A stretch of DNA of 64,000 nucleotides from an uncultured Clostridia bacterium (GTDB lineage Bacteria; Bacillota; Clostridia; Peptostreptococcales; Anaerovoracaceae): NCBI GenBank assembly GCA_934271235.1, contig CAKQQT010000008.1:59910-123909 (forward strand), read 5' to 3'. The notes beneath the pieces were generated by a model, which searched no databases, was not told where the DNA came from, and saw nothing but the letters and a program-made list of their open reading frames with translations. Shown here piece after piece: positions 1 through 8,714 of the stretch. Position 1 is the stretch's first letter; the number at the start of each line of letters is the position of its first letter. Made by a program: the position numbers and the translations under genes.

Positions 1-3000
1 TGCCCGGCCGTTGGCTTCTTTCGCCGTCACATCGCCGGTGTTATAGCACAGGGATACCGGCAGTGCGCAGCTGGTCGCGCCGCCGCCGGATGCATTGCCG
101 ACATTGCTGTGCGCGGTACCGATCAGGCCGCCGGCACAGTTGTAATACGGCTTTGTCGTGTCTTCCGTCACGGCTTCATTGGTGATATTGCCGCTGTTCA
201 CCGCAAGGCGCAGTTCGCCTTCACGCGGACCGTACCAGGAGTCTGAACCGTTGGTCACATGACCGATGATGCCGCCGGCACTGGTCACTTCCACGCTCTT
301 GCCGCCGAAACGAGGCGACGTCAGACTTTTCCGCTTGCCGCCGGCCAGCAGTTTCACATCGGCGTGGTTCTCGACCTCGCTGATCTTCGCATCCTGTTGC
401 AAGGTCGTCGGTCCGGTACGTCCCACTGTCGAAACGAGACCGATGATACCGCCGACGCAAGAGGCCGCCGCCTGTACGCTGCAGTCTTCCGCGATTTTGA
501 TCTTGCTTACCGTCAGGTTCATCTGGGAGCTGCCGAGCAGCATGCCCACAGAAACTTTGGCGTTCGGCGTTTCGCCGGTGTCGCAGATCCGGGAACCGCG
601 GATCGTCAGATCACGGATCTCCGCGTCGCTGGTCTTGCCGAACAGACCGGCAGCATCGCCGCTCTGCAGATCCTGCAGGTCGATGTAAAGGCCGCGGATG
701 CTGTGTCCCTGTCCGTCAAAAGTCCCGCTGAAGAAGTTTTCGAGGCCGATCGGCTGCCAGGAACCGATCTCCACGCCGCAGAGGGCCGACAGGTCGATAT
801 CCTTTGCCAGCTTTACGGTCTTGCCGGCAAAGGTCTTGCCTTCATTGACGAGCTGTGCAAAGCCCTTGAGCTGTCCGGCTGTATAGATGACAGCTTCCTC
901 GGCTGCATCATCATACCAGTCGGTAAATACAAAGTTCTCATAGTTTGCTTCATCGCCGTAAACCGCAAGGATATTCTGCGTCTGTGCCCGGATCGGAACA
1001 TCCTTGGCGTCCTGCAGGCTGCCGACCTGTCCGCCGGTGATGAGCATCACTTTGGCAGACTTCGATGCGTCGTTCTTATCTTGAATGTTCAGCACGGCCT
1101 TGAAATCCCGCGTCATCTCCGTGCTCTTTTCGTTTCCGCTGCCATCTAACGTCAGGCTCTTGCCGTCGGACACCAGCTCGATCTGATATTTTTCCGCGTC
1201 GGCTTCCGTAAATGGCTTAATCGTGAGCTCCATGATCGGATATTCCGCAAACTTGCCGAACAGCGGGTACTTCGCCTTTGCGTCATATCCCCAGAAGTTT
1301 TCGTTGCCGGCTTTGTTGAGTTTGATCGTCATCGTACTTTTCCGGAAGCTGTCCGCATTGACTGCCAGCGGTTCGCTCCCGTCGTAGACCAGATCCTCGC
1401 CCTCTTCGGCAAGCGCATAGACGGCTTCGTACTTTCTGGTCGGATTGGACTTCAGGTTATTGGCGTTGGAATACAGTTTTCCGACCGCGTGCAGCTGCAG
1501 GTTTTCCTCTGCATAGCTGATGCAGTCCTGCACGTACAGTGCAGCGCCGGTCTGGGCAGCCAGTGTCGGGAAACTGCTTTCCCCGATGATACCGCCGTTG
1601 CTGGCGCCGGTCGCGCCGCCGGTCTTTTTAGTCTGCACATTGCCGGTGTTTTCACAGTTTACGATCTGTATTTTTGAGGTTTTCTTGCTGTCCGTCTTTC
1701 CTGCGATGCCGCCCGCGATCGGTGTGCCGTAGACGTCTCCGCTGTTGCGGCATTTTTCGATCCGGATCTCTGCATTTGTCGCAGCCTGCAGGTAACCGAC
1801 GATCCCGCCGATCACGCTCTTGCCGTTTCCATCGATTTCGGCGGTATTTTCGCAGTTCCGCATCCAGCCGGTAAAGCTGCCGGCAATGCCGCCGACATTC
1901 ATACCGCTGGCTGTAACAGCGCCGAGGTTGCGGCAGTTTTCTACTACCGGTTCCGTCATCACGCCGCTGCTCGCGTAGTTGCCCACAATGCCGCCCGTTT
2001 TGGATCCGGTGATGCTGCCTTCGTTGCGGCAGCCGCGGATATAGGTGCATTTGCCGGCTGTGTTGCCGCTCGTATCTCCGACGATGCCCGCAGCTATCGC
2101 TTTTCCCGTAATCTCTGCTTTATTGACACAGTTTTCGATCACACTGTTGGTCGCGGAAGCCAAAATCCCGCCGACAGCTGCCGAGTTCGAATTTGCCGTG
2201 ATCACGCGGACCTCGTTCACACAATCTGTGATCCGGCTGTTGGTCGCGGAAATGCAAAGACCGGCGGTACCGACCTTTGAGTTTGCAATCGAACGATTTT
2301 CACCGGCAGCGGTCAGATTCTTCAGCTCTGCGCCGTCGAGATAGCCGAACAACGCCATGTCCGTTTTACTGCATTCCCCGATCTGATACGTGATCTTCTT
2401 GCCGGCTCCATCAAAGGTTCCCTTTAACGGTGCTGCTTTCTTCGCTGCGATCGGTGTCCAGATTTCATCCTTGCTGACATCGATATCTTTGCCGAGTTTG
2501 ACGGTCCGTCCGCTGAAATCATTGCCGCCGTTGACCAGCTGCGCGAAGCCCCGCAGTTCGCCCGGCGTCTGTAACGTAAATTCGGACTTCTGATCCGAAT
2601 ACCAAAGGGTGTTTGCTTCCTGTTCATACTCTGCCAGGCTGCCGTACTGCAGCGTGATATTTTTGCCTTCGACCTTCAAGGTCATCTCCAACACGGCTTC
2701 CTTTTTTTCGTTGGCTTCGACGCGGCTCTGTCCGGCGCCTCGGTCACCATTCGCCAGTTCGGTCACGGTATAGATCGGATACTGCTCCTTCGTGCCCTGC
2801 AGCTTTACCTTGAGTTCGGTGCCGTCTGTGACATAATAGTCCTGTGCGGTACCTTCTCCCAACGCCGTGGCTTCGGCACTTGCCGTGATCGGATTGGTGT
2901 CCTGCCCATAGGTATACGGCGCAAGCGCGACCTGATAAATGATCGGGCTGTCTGCTTCCGCCCACTGCAGCTTGCCGTCTTTTAAAGTATAGGACGGTGC

Positions 3001-4422
3001 TGTGCTGCCCTGGTTCAAAAGCCATACGGTTCTCCAGCTGTGAAACTGCTCCTGCGGCACGTAGGTCACGTAGTCCGAAGCCGCTTCGCTGCTGTTTTCG
3101 GCACAGGTAATGAGACTGCGTTTGTCATAATTCAGACTCGAATAACGCCCCTGGAACAGTGCATTTTTTCCGGTTCCGTAGCAGCCCCTGATTTCACTGA
3201 ATTTATCTCCAAAGGTAGATGCGATCTCATAAGCGGTCGTGCTGGCCGTACTGTTGCGATCCACACCGGTAACTTCGCCTTCATTGAAGCTGTTTATGAT
3301 CTTGTTCTGATTCGCATTGCCGGAAGCAACGTACTGAAGCAGCCCTGCCACGGTGCTGTAGGTGTTGTCGGAATGCACTGCGCCGTAGTTCGCGCAGTTT
3401 TCCATCAGCATGGTCCCGGTTTTACCGACGGTATTCACGATCCCGGCGGTACTGTGGCTGCCGCTCGTAGCACTTACGTCGCAGTAATTGATGACATGCT
3501 TTAAGGTCGATTTTCCTTCCAGAAGTCCGACGATGCCGGCAATGCCGCCGTAATTGCTTGACTTATCTTCATGGGCGGTGATGTTGACCTTGCCGCTGAC
3601 GGTCAGGTCCTTGATCTCCGCGTTCTCGATACAGCCAAAGAGCGCAACATCGATTTCATCATAGTTCGCCTTTTCATTGTCGAATAAAATGTTCTGCAGC
3701 GCATGGCTCTGACCGTCAAAGATGCCGGAAAACGGAACGTTGATATAGACCGTTTTCTTTCCCTGCAGTTCCTTCCTTACGTTGCCGACCGGGGTCAGTG
3801 CTTTCTGTTCGCCGTCTGTATCCTTCAGCGTGCTGAAGTCGACGTCGTTTGCCAGCACCACGGTCTTGCCCGCAAGGGTATTGCCTGCGTTGACGCAAGC
3901 CGTCAGCGCTTCCCAGTCTGCGGGATCTTCGATCGTATAATAGCTGAGGGTATCGCAGCTGACCGCTTCTTCACTGCCTTCCGGCGTATAAGAAGTCCAT
4001 GCCCAGGTGCCGCCGCCTTCCGCTTCCGCGTCGGCGGTGAATGCAAAGGCATCTGCCATCTTCATAGCCTGTTTGCCTTCATAGACCATCCGCATCCTCG
4101 CGTCGGCAAGGATCTGCGGCAGGTTGGCTTCTGCCAGCTGATTGGCCGCGTTCAGCAGTTCATCCGCCGTTCTCGCCGGCGTCGGCTGCTGCGGCTCTTC
4201 CGCAGGTGCTTCCGCTTCCTGCGGCTGCTCCGGTGTCTGCGGCTGCTCTGTATCCTGCGTTTCACCGCCTGTCTGCGGTTCTTCGTTCTGGCTCGGCTGC
4301 GGCTCCCCGCTCAGATCCAAGCCTGTTTCCGCAAAGGCAAAGCCCATCTGCGAAAAGACCATCATCAGGCCGAGCAGCAGGCAAAAAACTTTTTTGCGCC
4401 AGTCGCCTTGTCTCTTTTTCAT
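1..4422 (-). CDS. Large GLUG-repeat surface protein, C-terminus outside window
   Basis: The minus-strand frame is open from an ATG at 4422 to the window edge, giving 1474 residues without a stop, so the C-terminus is missing. An AGAGGAGG site lies 6-7 bases before the ATG. Residues 1-31 form a signal peptide (Lys/Arg n-region, Leu/Met-rich core, likely cut after AFA). A Pro/Glu/Gln-rich linker follows at about 38-80. Three copies of a module beginning near residues 167, 621 and 1181 read LxGFAQLVNxGxxFxG..VxLxxDID and then GTFDGxGH. Between them are many GLUG-type repeats of the form GGIxGxx..xxNCxNxGxV, as in right-handed beta-helix adhesins. It is the last visible gene of the B12-riboswitch-led set. 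Adhesion or ligand binding is inferred; no enzyme motif was seen. It may carry an Fn3 or anchor domain beyond the edge. Confidence 0.88.
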   Translation of the reverse strand, partial: MKKRQGDWRKKVFCLLLGLMMVFSQMGFAFAETGLDLSGEPQPSQNEEPQTGGETQDTEQPQTPEQPQEAEAPAEEPQQPTPARTADELLNAANQLAEANLPQILADARMRMVYEGKQAMKMADAFAFTADAEAEGGGTWAWTSYTPEGSEEAVSCDTLSYYTIEDPADWEALTACVNAGNTLAGKTVVLANDVDFSTLKDTDGEQKALTPVGNVRKELQGKKTVYINVPFSGIFDGQSHALQNILFDNEKANYDEIDVALFGCIENAEIKDLTVSGKVNITAHEDKSSNYGGIAGIVGLLEGKSTLKHVINYCDVSATSGSHSTAGIVNTVGKTGTMLMENCANYGAVHSDNTYSTVAGLLQYVASGNANQNKIINSFNEGEVTGVDRNSTASTTAYEIASTFGDKFSEIRGCYGTGKNALFQGRYSSLNYDKRSLITCAENSSEAASDYVTYVPQEQFHSWRTVWLLNQGSTAPSYTLKDGKLQWAEADSPIIYQVALAPYTYGQDTNPITASAEATALGEGTAQDYYVTDGTELKVKLQGTKEQYPIYTVTELANGDRGAGQSRVEANEKKEAVLEMTLKVEGKNITLQYGSLAEYEQEANTLWYSDQKSEFTLQTPGELRGFAQLVNGGNDFSGRTVKLGKDIDVSKDEIWTPIAAKKAAPLKGTFDGAGKKITYQIGECSKTDMALFGYLDGAELKNLTAAGENRSIANSKVGTAGLCISATNSRITDCVNEVRVITANSNSAAVGGILASATNSVIENCVNKAEITGKAIAAGIVGDTSGNTAGKCTYIRGCRNEGSITGSKTGGIVGNYASSGVMTEPVVENCRNLGAVTASGMNVGGIAGSFTGWMRNCENTAEIDGNGKSVIGGIVGYLQAATNAEIRIEKCRNSGDVYGTPIAGGIAGKTDSKKTSKIQIVNCENTGNVQTKKTGGATGASNGGIIGESSFPTLAAQTGAALYVQDCISYAEENLQLHAVGKLYSNANNLKSNPTRKYEAVYALAEEGEDLVYDGSEPLAVNADSFRKSTMTIKLNKAGNENFWGYDAKAKYPLFGKFAEYPIMELTIKPFTEADAEKYQIELVSDGKSLTLDGSGNEKSTEMTRDFKAVLNIQDKNDASKSAKVMLITGGQVGSLQDAKDVPIRAQTQNILAVYGDEANYENFVFTDWYDDAAEEAVIYTAGQLKGFAQLVNEGKTFAGKTVKLAKDIDLSALCGVEIGSWQPIGLENFFSGTFDGQGHSIRGLYIDLQDLQSGDAAGLFGKTSDAEIRDLTIRGSRICDTGETPNAKVSVGMLLGSSQMNLTVSKIKIAEDCSVQAAASCVGGIIGLVSTVGRTGPTTLQQDAKISEVENHADVKLLAGGKRKSLTSPRFGGKSVEVTSAGGIIGHVTNGSDSWYGPREGELRLAVNSGNITNEAVTEDTTKPYYNCAGGLIGTAHSNVGNASGGGATSCALPVSLCYNTGDVTAKEANGRA

Positions 4423-4538
4423 GCAGGCACCTCCTCTCTTTGGTTCTTTGGTTTCTTCATCTTGTACTACCTCTCTTTCATAAAAACTGATTTATAGCAA
4501 AGAGTCTCCTGCTTTCAGGTCAACCTGCTGTTTCGATT

Positions 4539-5591
4539 TCAGCGTGCCGCCGCGGTGACCTTGGCGGACCATTTGGTGTAACACTTCACGTCGCCGATCG
4601 ATTTATATCCGCGGACCTTGTAATAACGCCGGCTTCCGGCTTTCAGGCCGGTCTGCCGGAAGGAGCGCGCGGAAGTGGTCTTGATCTTTTTCCACTTGCC
4701 GTTCTTTTTGGAGGAAGCGTAGACCTGATAACCGTCTACGGAAACCTCGGGTTTCTTCCAGCTGACTTGGATCGCGCCGCGTTTTCCGGTCGCTTTTGCT
4801 TCGATCACGGTCTGTTCGGCTCGATTGACCGCGCCGGCCCGGTTCTGCACGGCACGGAAGTTCTGCGCAGCGTCCAGCAGAACGATGGTCCCGAACGTGT
4901 CCGTGGTCAGCGAATAAGCATTTCTTGATGAACTGATCTCCTTTGTGTAGTCCGGATCATGTCCCCAGATCTCCACAAGTGTGCCGTCCTCCTTTATGAC
5001 AGCTGCTCGCCGGCTCACGCCCGGCGTCGGTTCTACCGCGAGCCAGGCCGAGATCCACTCTTTTCCTTTCCACAATCCCGAAAAAATTTCTCCGCCGACG
5101 CTGCACGTAAGCTGCCACATTTCGGCGTTTTTTCCATAGAGCGCGCGCTGTTTGCGGCTCATCGTCACCTTTGCCAGAAAGAATTCCAGAACGTCATCGT
5201 CCGCGCTCCAGGCAGTCAGCCGCTTCTGTACATCTTCATCGAGCGTTATGTGTCCGATCGTTGTCTGCAGGCTGATCTGCAGCGGATCCTCGCCGCGGCA
5301 GTTGTTTGCGATCCACTTGCATTTGAGCCGGATGCGGACAGCCTGCATCTGTTCTGTACCGGAAAGGCTCACATACATGATCCCCGGGGTATTCGCCCTG
5401 CCGATCTCTGCCGCCTTCTCCAGCATCTGGTCGGTCACGTCGAAGACCGCGGTCTTGTCCTCCTGCTTTTGGGATGTGCCGGTATCTTTCGCGAGTGTAA
5501 GGCTTTCCTGTGACAAAAGCAGGCTCAGGCAAAGGAGCAGGCAGAACGTCCGGCGCAGGATCCTGCGTTTTTTCTCGTTTCTCCCATTCAT
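4539..5591 (-). CDS. Secreted Fn3-domain surface protein
   Basis: The 350-residue protein starts at an ATG preceded by GGAGAG. Residues 1-35 look like a signal peptide with a long Arg/Lys n-region and a Leu/Ser core. The middle part is a beta-rich region of unknown family. Residues about 270-350 form a fibronectin type III domain, with the pattern VSWKKP..GYQVYASSKK..YYKVRGY..KWSAK. The middle region is related to that of the Fn3 protein at 15388-16443 (shared pattern around KQRALYG and TTDTFGT), so the two are paralogues flanking the same gene set. It sits 22 bases after the propeller gene. The function is not known; a cell-surface role is inferred from export and domain type. Confidence 0.8.
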   Translation of the reverse strand: MNGRNEKKRRILRRTFCLLLCLSLLLSQESLTLAKDTGTSQKQEDKTAVFDVTDQMLEKAAEIGRANTPGIMYVSLSGTEQMQAVRIRLKCKWIANNCRGEDPLQISLQTTIGHITLDEDVQKRLTAWSADDDVLEFFLAKVTMSRKQRALYGKNAEMWQLTCSVGGEIFSGLWKGKEWISAWLAVEPTPGVSRRAAVIKEDGTLVEIWGHDPDYTKEISSSRNAYSLTTDTFGTIVLLDAAQNFRAVQNRAGAVNRAEQTVIEAKATGKRGAIQVSWKKPEVSVDGYQVYASSKKNGKWKKIKTTSARSFRQTGLKAGSRRYYKVRGYKSIGDVKCYTKWSAKVTAAAR

Positions 5592-5612
5592 ATCGCTTTC
5601 TCTCCTAACCGG

Positions 5613-7616
5613 CTATTTTGCCTTCCCGCTCTTGACTGCCGACCACTTGCTGTAGTACGGAGCCTTGTTAATGGTGCGGTAAGCGCGGATCTTGTAGTAC
5701 CCCGTCTTGCCGGAAGCCAGGCTCTTGTCGGTATAGGTCAGGACGGAACCCTTGGTGATCGTTTTTATAGATTTGAAGCCGCCGCTCTTCTTGGAAGAGC
5801 GATAGATCTGATAGCCGTTCGCGTTCGAGACCTTTTTCCAGCTGAGGACTGCGCTCTTCTTGCCGGCCTTGACGGTCAGCGCCGGCTGAGCCGCCTTGAT
5901 CCGGCGTTTCGCGGCGTTGTTGACCTCACTGGTCTTGGCGTCGTTCATCTTGATATCGACCGTCGCGTAGAGCGTATCCAGCTGTTTTTCATCGTTATAC
6001 ATCTGGTTTGCGTAATAGATCAGCACATCGCTGTCCTTGGCAGTCAGCGGATCAGCCCCGTACTGCACGTACTGGCTGATGTCCATACGCTTGCCGTTTG
6101 CCAGCACCGCTTCGACCTTCATGCCTGCCGGGTTGAACACATCCCCGATGTCGTAAGTCGTCTGCGTCGGCAGCTTACTGATCGTGATCTTCTTGATCTT
6201 GCTGCCCAGCGCCATCATCTGCGCGGAGTCGTTCTTAAAGTAGATCGTACCGTATTCGTCAACGATCGGGCTGCAGATGGCGTACTGTGCCTGCGCGCCC
6301 TGCGGGGTGAACAGCGTCGGCGCGCAGACCCAATCCTGCGTGCCGTCATTTTCGATGACCGCATCGACCGGTTCGGTCAGGCCCGGCTTGTCTTTGATGT
6401 AGCGCAGCTTGCCCGGCGTCATGTTTTCAAAGAAATAAACATAGGTATAGCCGTCGCCCGCGCCGGTATAGACCAGGCCGCTGGTCTGCGGATATCCCAT
6501 CGTGTAAGCGCGGTACGCGATCTTCCAGGTTTTCAGGTCGATGACCGTGATATTATGTCCGTTGTATTTGGCGAACTGTCCCTGGCCGGAAACGCCGACA
6601 TAAGCTCTGCCGTTATAGATCGCCGGGGTGGATGTGCTCATGCCGCCCAGATCCAGCTCCTTCAGATCGGTGATCTTGCCCTTCGCGGAAACTTTTGCCG
6701 CGTAGAAGCTGCCGCCCTTTGAGGTGAAATAATAACGGTCGGTAGTCTTATCATAAGAAACATTGCTGCGGATGTCCGCGTTCAGTCCGCTCTTTTTGTC
6801 CAGCACCGCGCCGGTCTTCGGATCGAGGCTGAGCAGATTGGACGTCTGTTCGGTGTAAGCGCTGTCGCCGTCATCCGTGCCGACCAGCACGAAGTTTTTG
6901 CAGACATAAGCGCCTGCCCAATAAAATCCGCCCTTCGAAGTGTAAGTCCATTTGGCTTTTTTCGCTTCGTTGGTCTTTTTCGTATTTTCATCCTTGACGC
7001 TGAGGCAGACAAAATTGGCATCGCGTGTTTCGGAGTTCCAGAACCCGGTATAAAGATAGCCGTCATAATAGGTGATCGGGCAGTTCGGCTGTCCGCCCAG
7101 CTTGTCGGTGTAGACCCACAGAGATTTAAGCGTCTTAGCGTCAAATGCCTGCACGATGCCGCCCGCCAGGCCGACAAAGATCTTGCCGTCCGCGTAGGTC
7201 GGCGGTACGATGCTGAAGCTGGAATTGTTGACCATTGGCGCGGAAGCGACGCGTTCGCCGCTGATCGCGTCCATCTTATTGATGGTCTTGCCCTGGTTGT
7301 AATACAGGTAGCCGTCTACCAGGATCGGAGAGCCGACTGCCTGTCCGCCGTAACCGCTGCCGGATTTGGTCGCCCACAGCAGCGCTGCTTCGGATGGCTT
7401 GGTCGGTACCGGGCTCTTGGTTACCGCATTATGTGTATTGTTCCCGCGAAAATTCGTCCAGTCGGTCTTTATGACCTTGCCCGGATCCGGATTTTTGCAT
7501 ACGGATTCCGTCAGATCTGCCGCATAGCCGGCCGCTGCTGTACTCAATACCAGAGCCAGCATCAGCGCGACCGTCAGCAGACGCCGCATGTTGAAGTGTT
7601 TGTGTTCTTTCATCAT
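5613..7616 (-). CDS. Secreted PQQ-type beta-propeller with Ig-like and Fn3 domains
   Basis: The 667-residue protein has a signal peptide (about residues 1-33, cut near AYA). Residues 50-470 hold repeated blades of the PQQ-like beta-propeller type, such as GSPILVDGYLYY and TYADGKIFVG, with glycine/aspartate-rich turns. Residues 473-555 resemble a bacterial Ig-like domain (YDIGDVFNPAGMKVEA). Residues 579-667 are an Fn3 domain ending YYSKWSAVKSGKAK. This kind of propeller often serves as a binding scaffold, and no dehydrogenase residues were identified. The start has CAGGAGAAG ahead of ATGATG. It lies between the toroid lipoprotein and the second Fn3 protein with gaps of about 25 bases, so it is probably cotranscribed. 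The ligand is unknown. Confidence 0.85.
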   Translation of the reverse strand: MMKEHKHFNMRRLLTVALMLALVLSTAAAGYAADLTESVCKNPDPGKVIKTDWTNFRGNNTHNAVTKSPVPTKPSEAALLWATKSGSGYGGQAVGSPILVDGYLYYNQGKTINKMDAISGERVASAPMVNNSSFSIVPPTYADGKIFVGLAGGIVQAFDAKTLKSLWVYTDKLGGQPNCPITYYDGYLYTGFWNSETRDANFVCLSVKDENTKKTNEAKKAKWTYTSKGGFYWAGAYVCKNFVLVGTDDGDSAYTEQTSNLLSLDPKTGAVLDKKSGLNADIRSNVSYDKTTDRYYFTSKGGSFYAAKVSAKGKITDLKELDLGGMSTSTPAIYNGRAYVGVSGQGQFAKYNGHNITVIDLKTWKIAYRAYTMGYPQTSGLVYTGAGDGYTYVYFFENMTPGKLRYIKDKPGLTEPVDAVIENDGTQDWVCAPTLFTPQGAQAQYAICSPIVDEYGTIYFKNDSAQMMALGSKIKKITISKLPTQTTYDIGDVFNPAGMKVEAVLANGKRMDISQYVQYGADPLTAKDSDVLIYYANQMYNDEKQLDTLYATVDIKMNDAKTSEVNNAAKRRIKAAQPALTVKAGKKSAVLSWKKVSNANGYQIYRSSKKSGGFKSIKTITKGSVLTYTDKSLASGKTGYYKIRAYRTINKAPYYSKWSAVKSGKAK

Positions 7617-7641
7617 TCTTCTCCTGTTGTTTTTTATTGAT

Positions 7642-8658
7642 CTATCGCATATCGAAGAGCCGCGGCTCCCCGTTTTTTACACGGTCATAAGCATCCAGCG
7701 CGTAGGCTGCCTGTTCGGTGGCCATCAGATTCGTACCGCCGTCCGCGACATGCGCGAAACCGCCGTCCTCCTGCTGAAAGGCCAGCAGCGCCTCGCGTGT
7801 TCCGGCAAAGCGCTCGTCCTCCGCAGCATCGATCCCCAGCGAAGAAAGCGCCGTCAGGACCTGCGCGCAGCTTTCGGCATTTACGCTGCCCCAGCTTTCA
7901 AACCCGCCGTCCGGCAGTTTTTTGTCTGCAAGGCAGGTCAGCGCCCGGTCGGCCGCTTCCCGGACTTCGGCCAGCGTCTCTTCCGTGACCTCCCCGCAAA
8001 GCGTCTCGTCGCCGCAGACGTACGGTGCCATTGCGGTCAGTGCCATAGCCGTCAGATCGACGTCAGCCTCTTCGCCGCTCAAGGTCCAGCCGCCATCCGC
8101 GGTGCGGTTATCCAGCAGATACCGCAGCAGCGCTTCCCGTGTCGTCTGCACCTGGGATGCTTCCTGCACATCCGGGATCTTATAGCCGCCGCAGTCGTAG
8201 GCGATCAAAGCCCAGATGGGTCCGTTGATCCCCTGCCGGCAGACGTTGTTCAGATCGGTCAGTTTTTCCAAAAAGTTATAACCGCCCACATCCGTCGGGT
8301 CGCCGCCTGCCGCGGTCCAGCCGAGCAGGATGCGCGCGTATTCGGTGTATTTATAGCCGGTCGCGGTATTGAGCATGCCCTGCGCTTCCCGCACGACCGC
8401 CGCTGTGTTTTCAAGGTAGTTTTGCAGGAACGTATCGCTGACCTTGCCGTCCTCGCGTGTCAGGGCGATGACGGCCCATTCGCCGCCGACGGAACCGGTC
8501 ACCGGCTCCGTGACGGTCTTTTCCAAATAGGCCTGCGCCGCATCCAGCGCTTTTTGGTAAGGCTGGCCGCTTGACGCGCCGCAGCCGCCGAGCATAGTGC
8601 TGAAGATCAGCAGCAGACAGAGCAGCAGGCTCAGTTTCCGCATATTCGGCTGTTTCAT
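7642..8658 (-). CDS. Alpha/alpha-toroid lipoprotein (prenyltransferase/squalene-cyclase-like repeat)
   Basis: From the ATG at 8658 the protein is 338 residues with a lipoprotein signal (Leu-rich core, lipobox LGGC, lipidated Cys at residue 26). The mature part has the helical repeats of the squalene-cyclase/prenyltransferase-like toroid, with motifs such as DGGW, DGGFESWGSVNAES and QQEDGGFAH. This fold is also that of the alpha-domain of transcobalamin and intrinsic factor. An in-frame ATG at 8718 overlaps the previous stop (ATGA) and would add 20 residues. The later start is preferred because it gives a normal signal peptide and a GAAGGAAAC site. No cyclase DxDD acid motif was seen, so a binding role is more likely than catalysis. 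The ligand is inferred from context only. Confidence 0.85.
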   Translation of the reverse strand: MKQPNMRKLSLLLCLLLIFSTMLGGCGASSGQPYQKALDAAQAYLEKTVTEPVTGSVGGEWAVIALTREDGKVSDTFLQNYLENTAAVVREAQGMLNTATGYKYTEYARILLGWTAAGGDPTDVGGYNFLEKLTDLNNVCRQGINGPIWALIAYDCGGYKIPDVQEASQVQTTREALLRYLLDNRTADGGWTLSGEEADVDLTAMALTAMAPYVCGDETLCGEVTEETLAEVREAADRALTCLADKKLPDGGFESWGSVNAESCAQVLTALSSLGIDAAEDERFAGTREALLAFQQEDGGFAHVADGGTNLMATEQAAYALDAYDRVKNGEPRLFDMR

Positions 8659-8714
8659 CTTCTTGTTTCCTTCTTTCTTATGATCCACCATATGTTCCAT
8701 GATCCGTTTCCTCG

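Noticed and set aside
1489..4490. Many short plus-strand frames opposite the large GLUG protein
   Set aside because: They are antisense to the open minus-strand frame with signal peptide and repeats, and are rich in Arg/Ser/Cys as shadow frames are.
7642..8658. Terpene cyclase function for the toroid lipoprotein
   Set aside because: No DxDD-type acid motif or aromatic cyclase pattern is visible, and the protein is lipid-anchored outside the cell.
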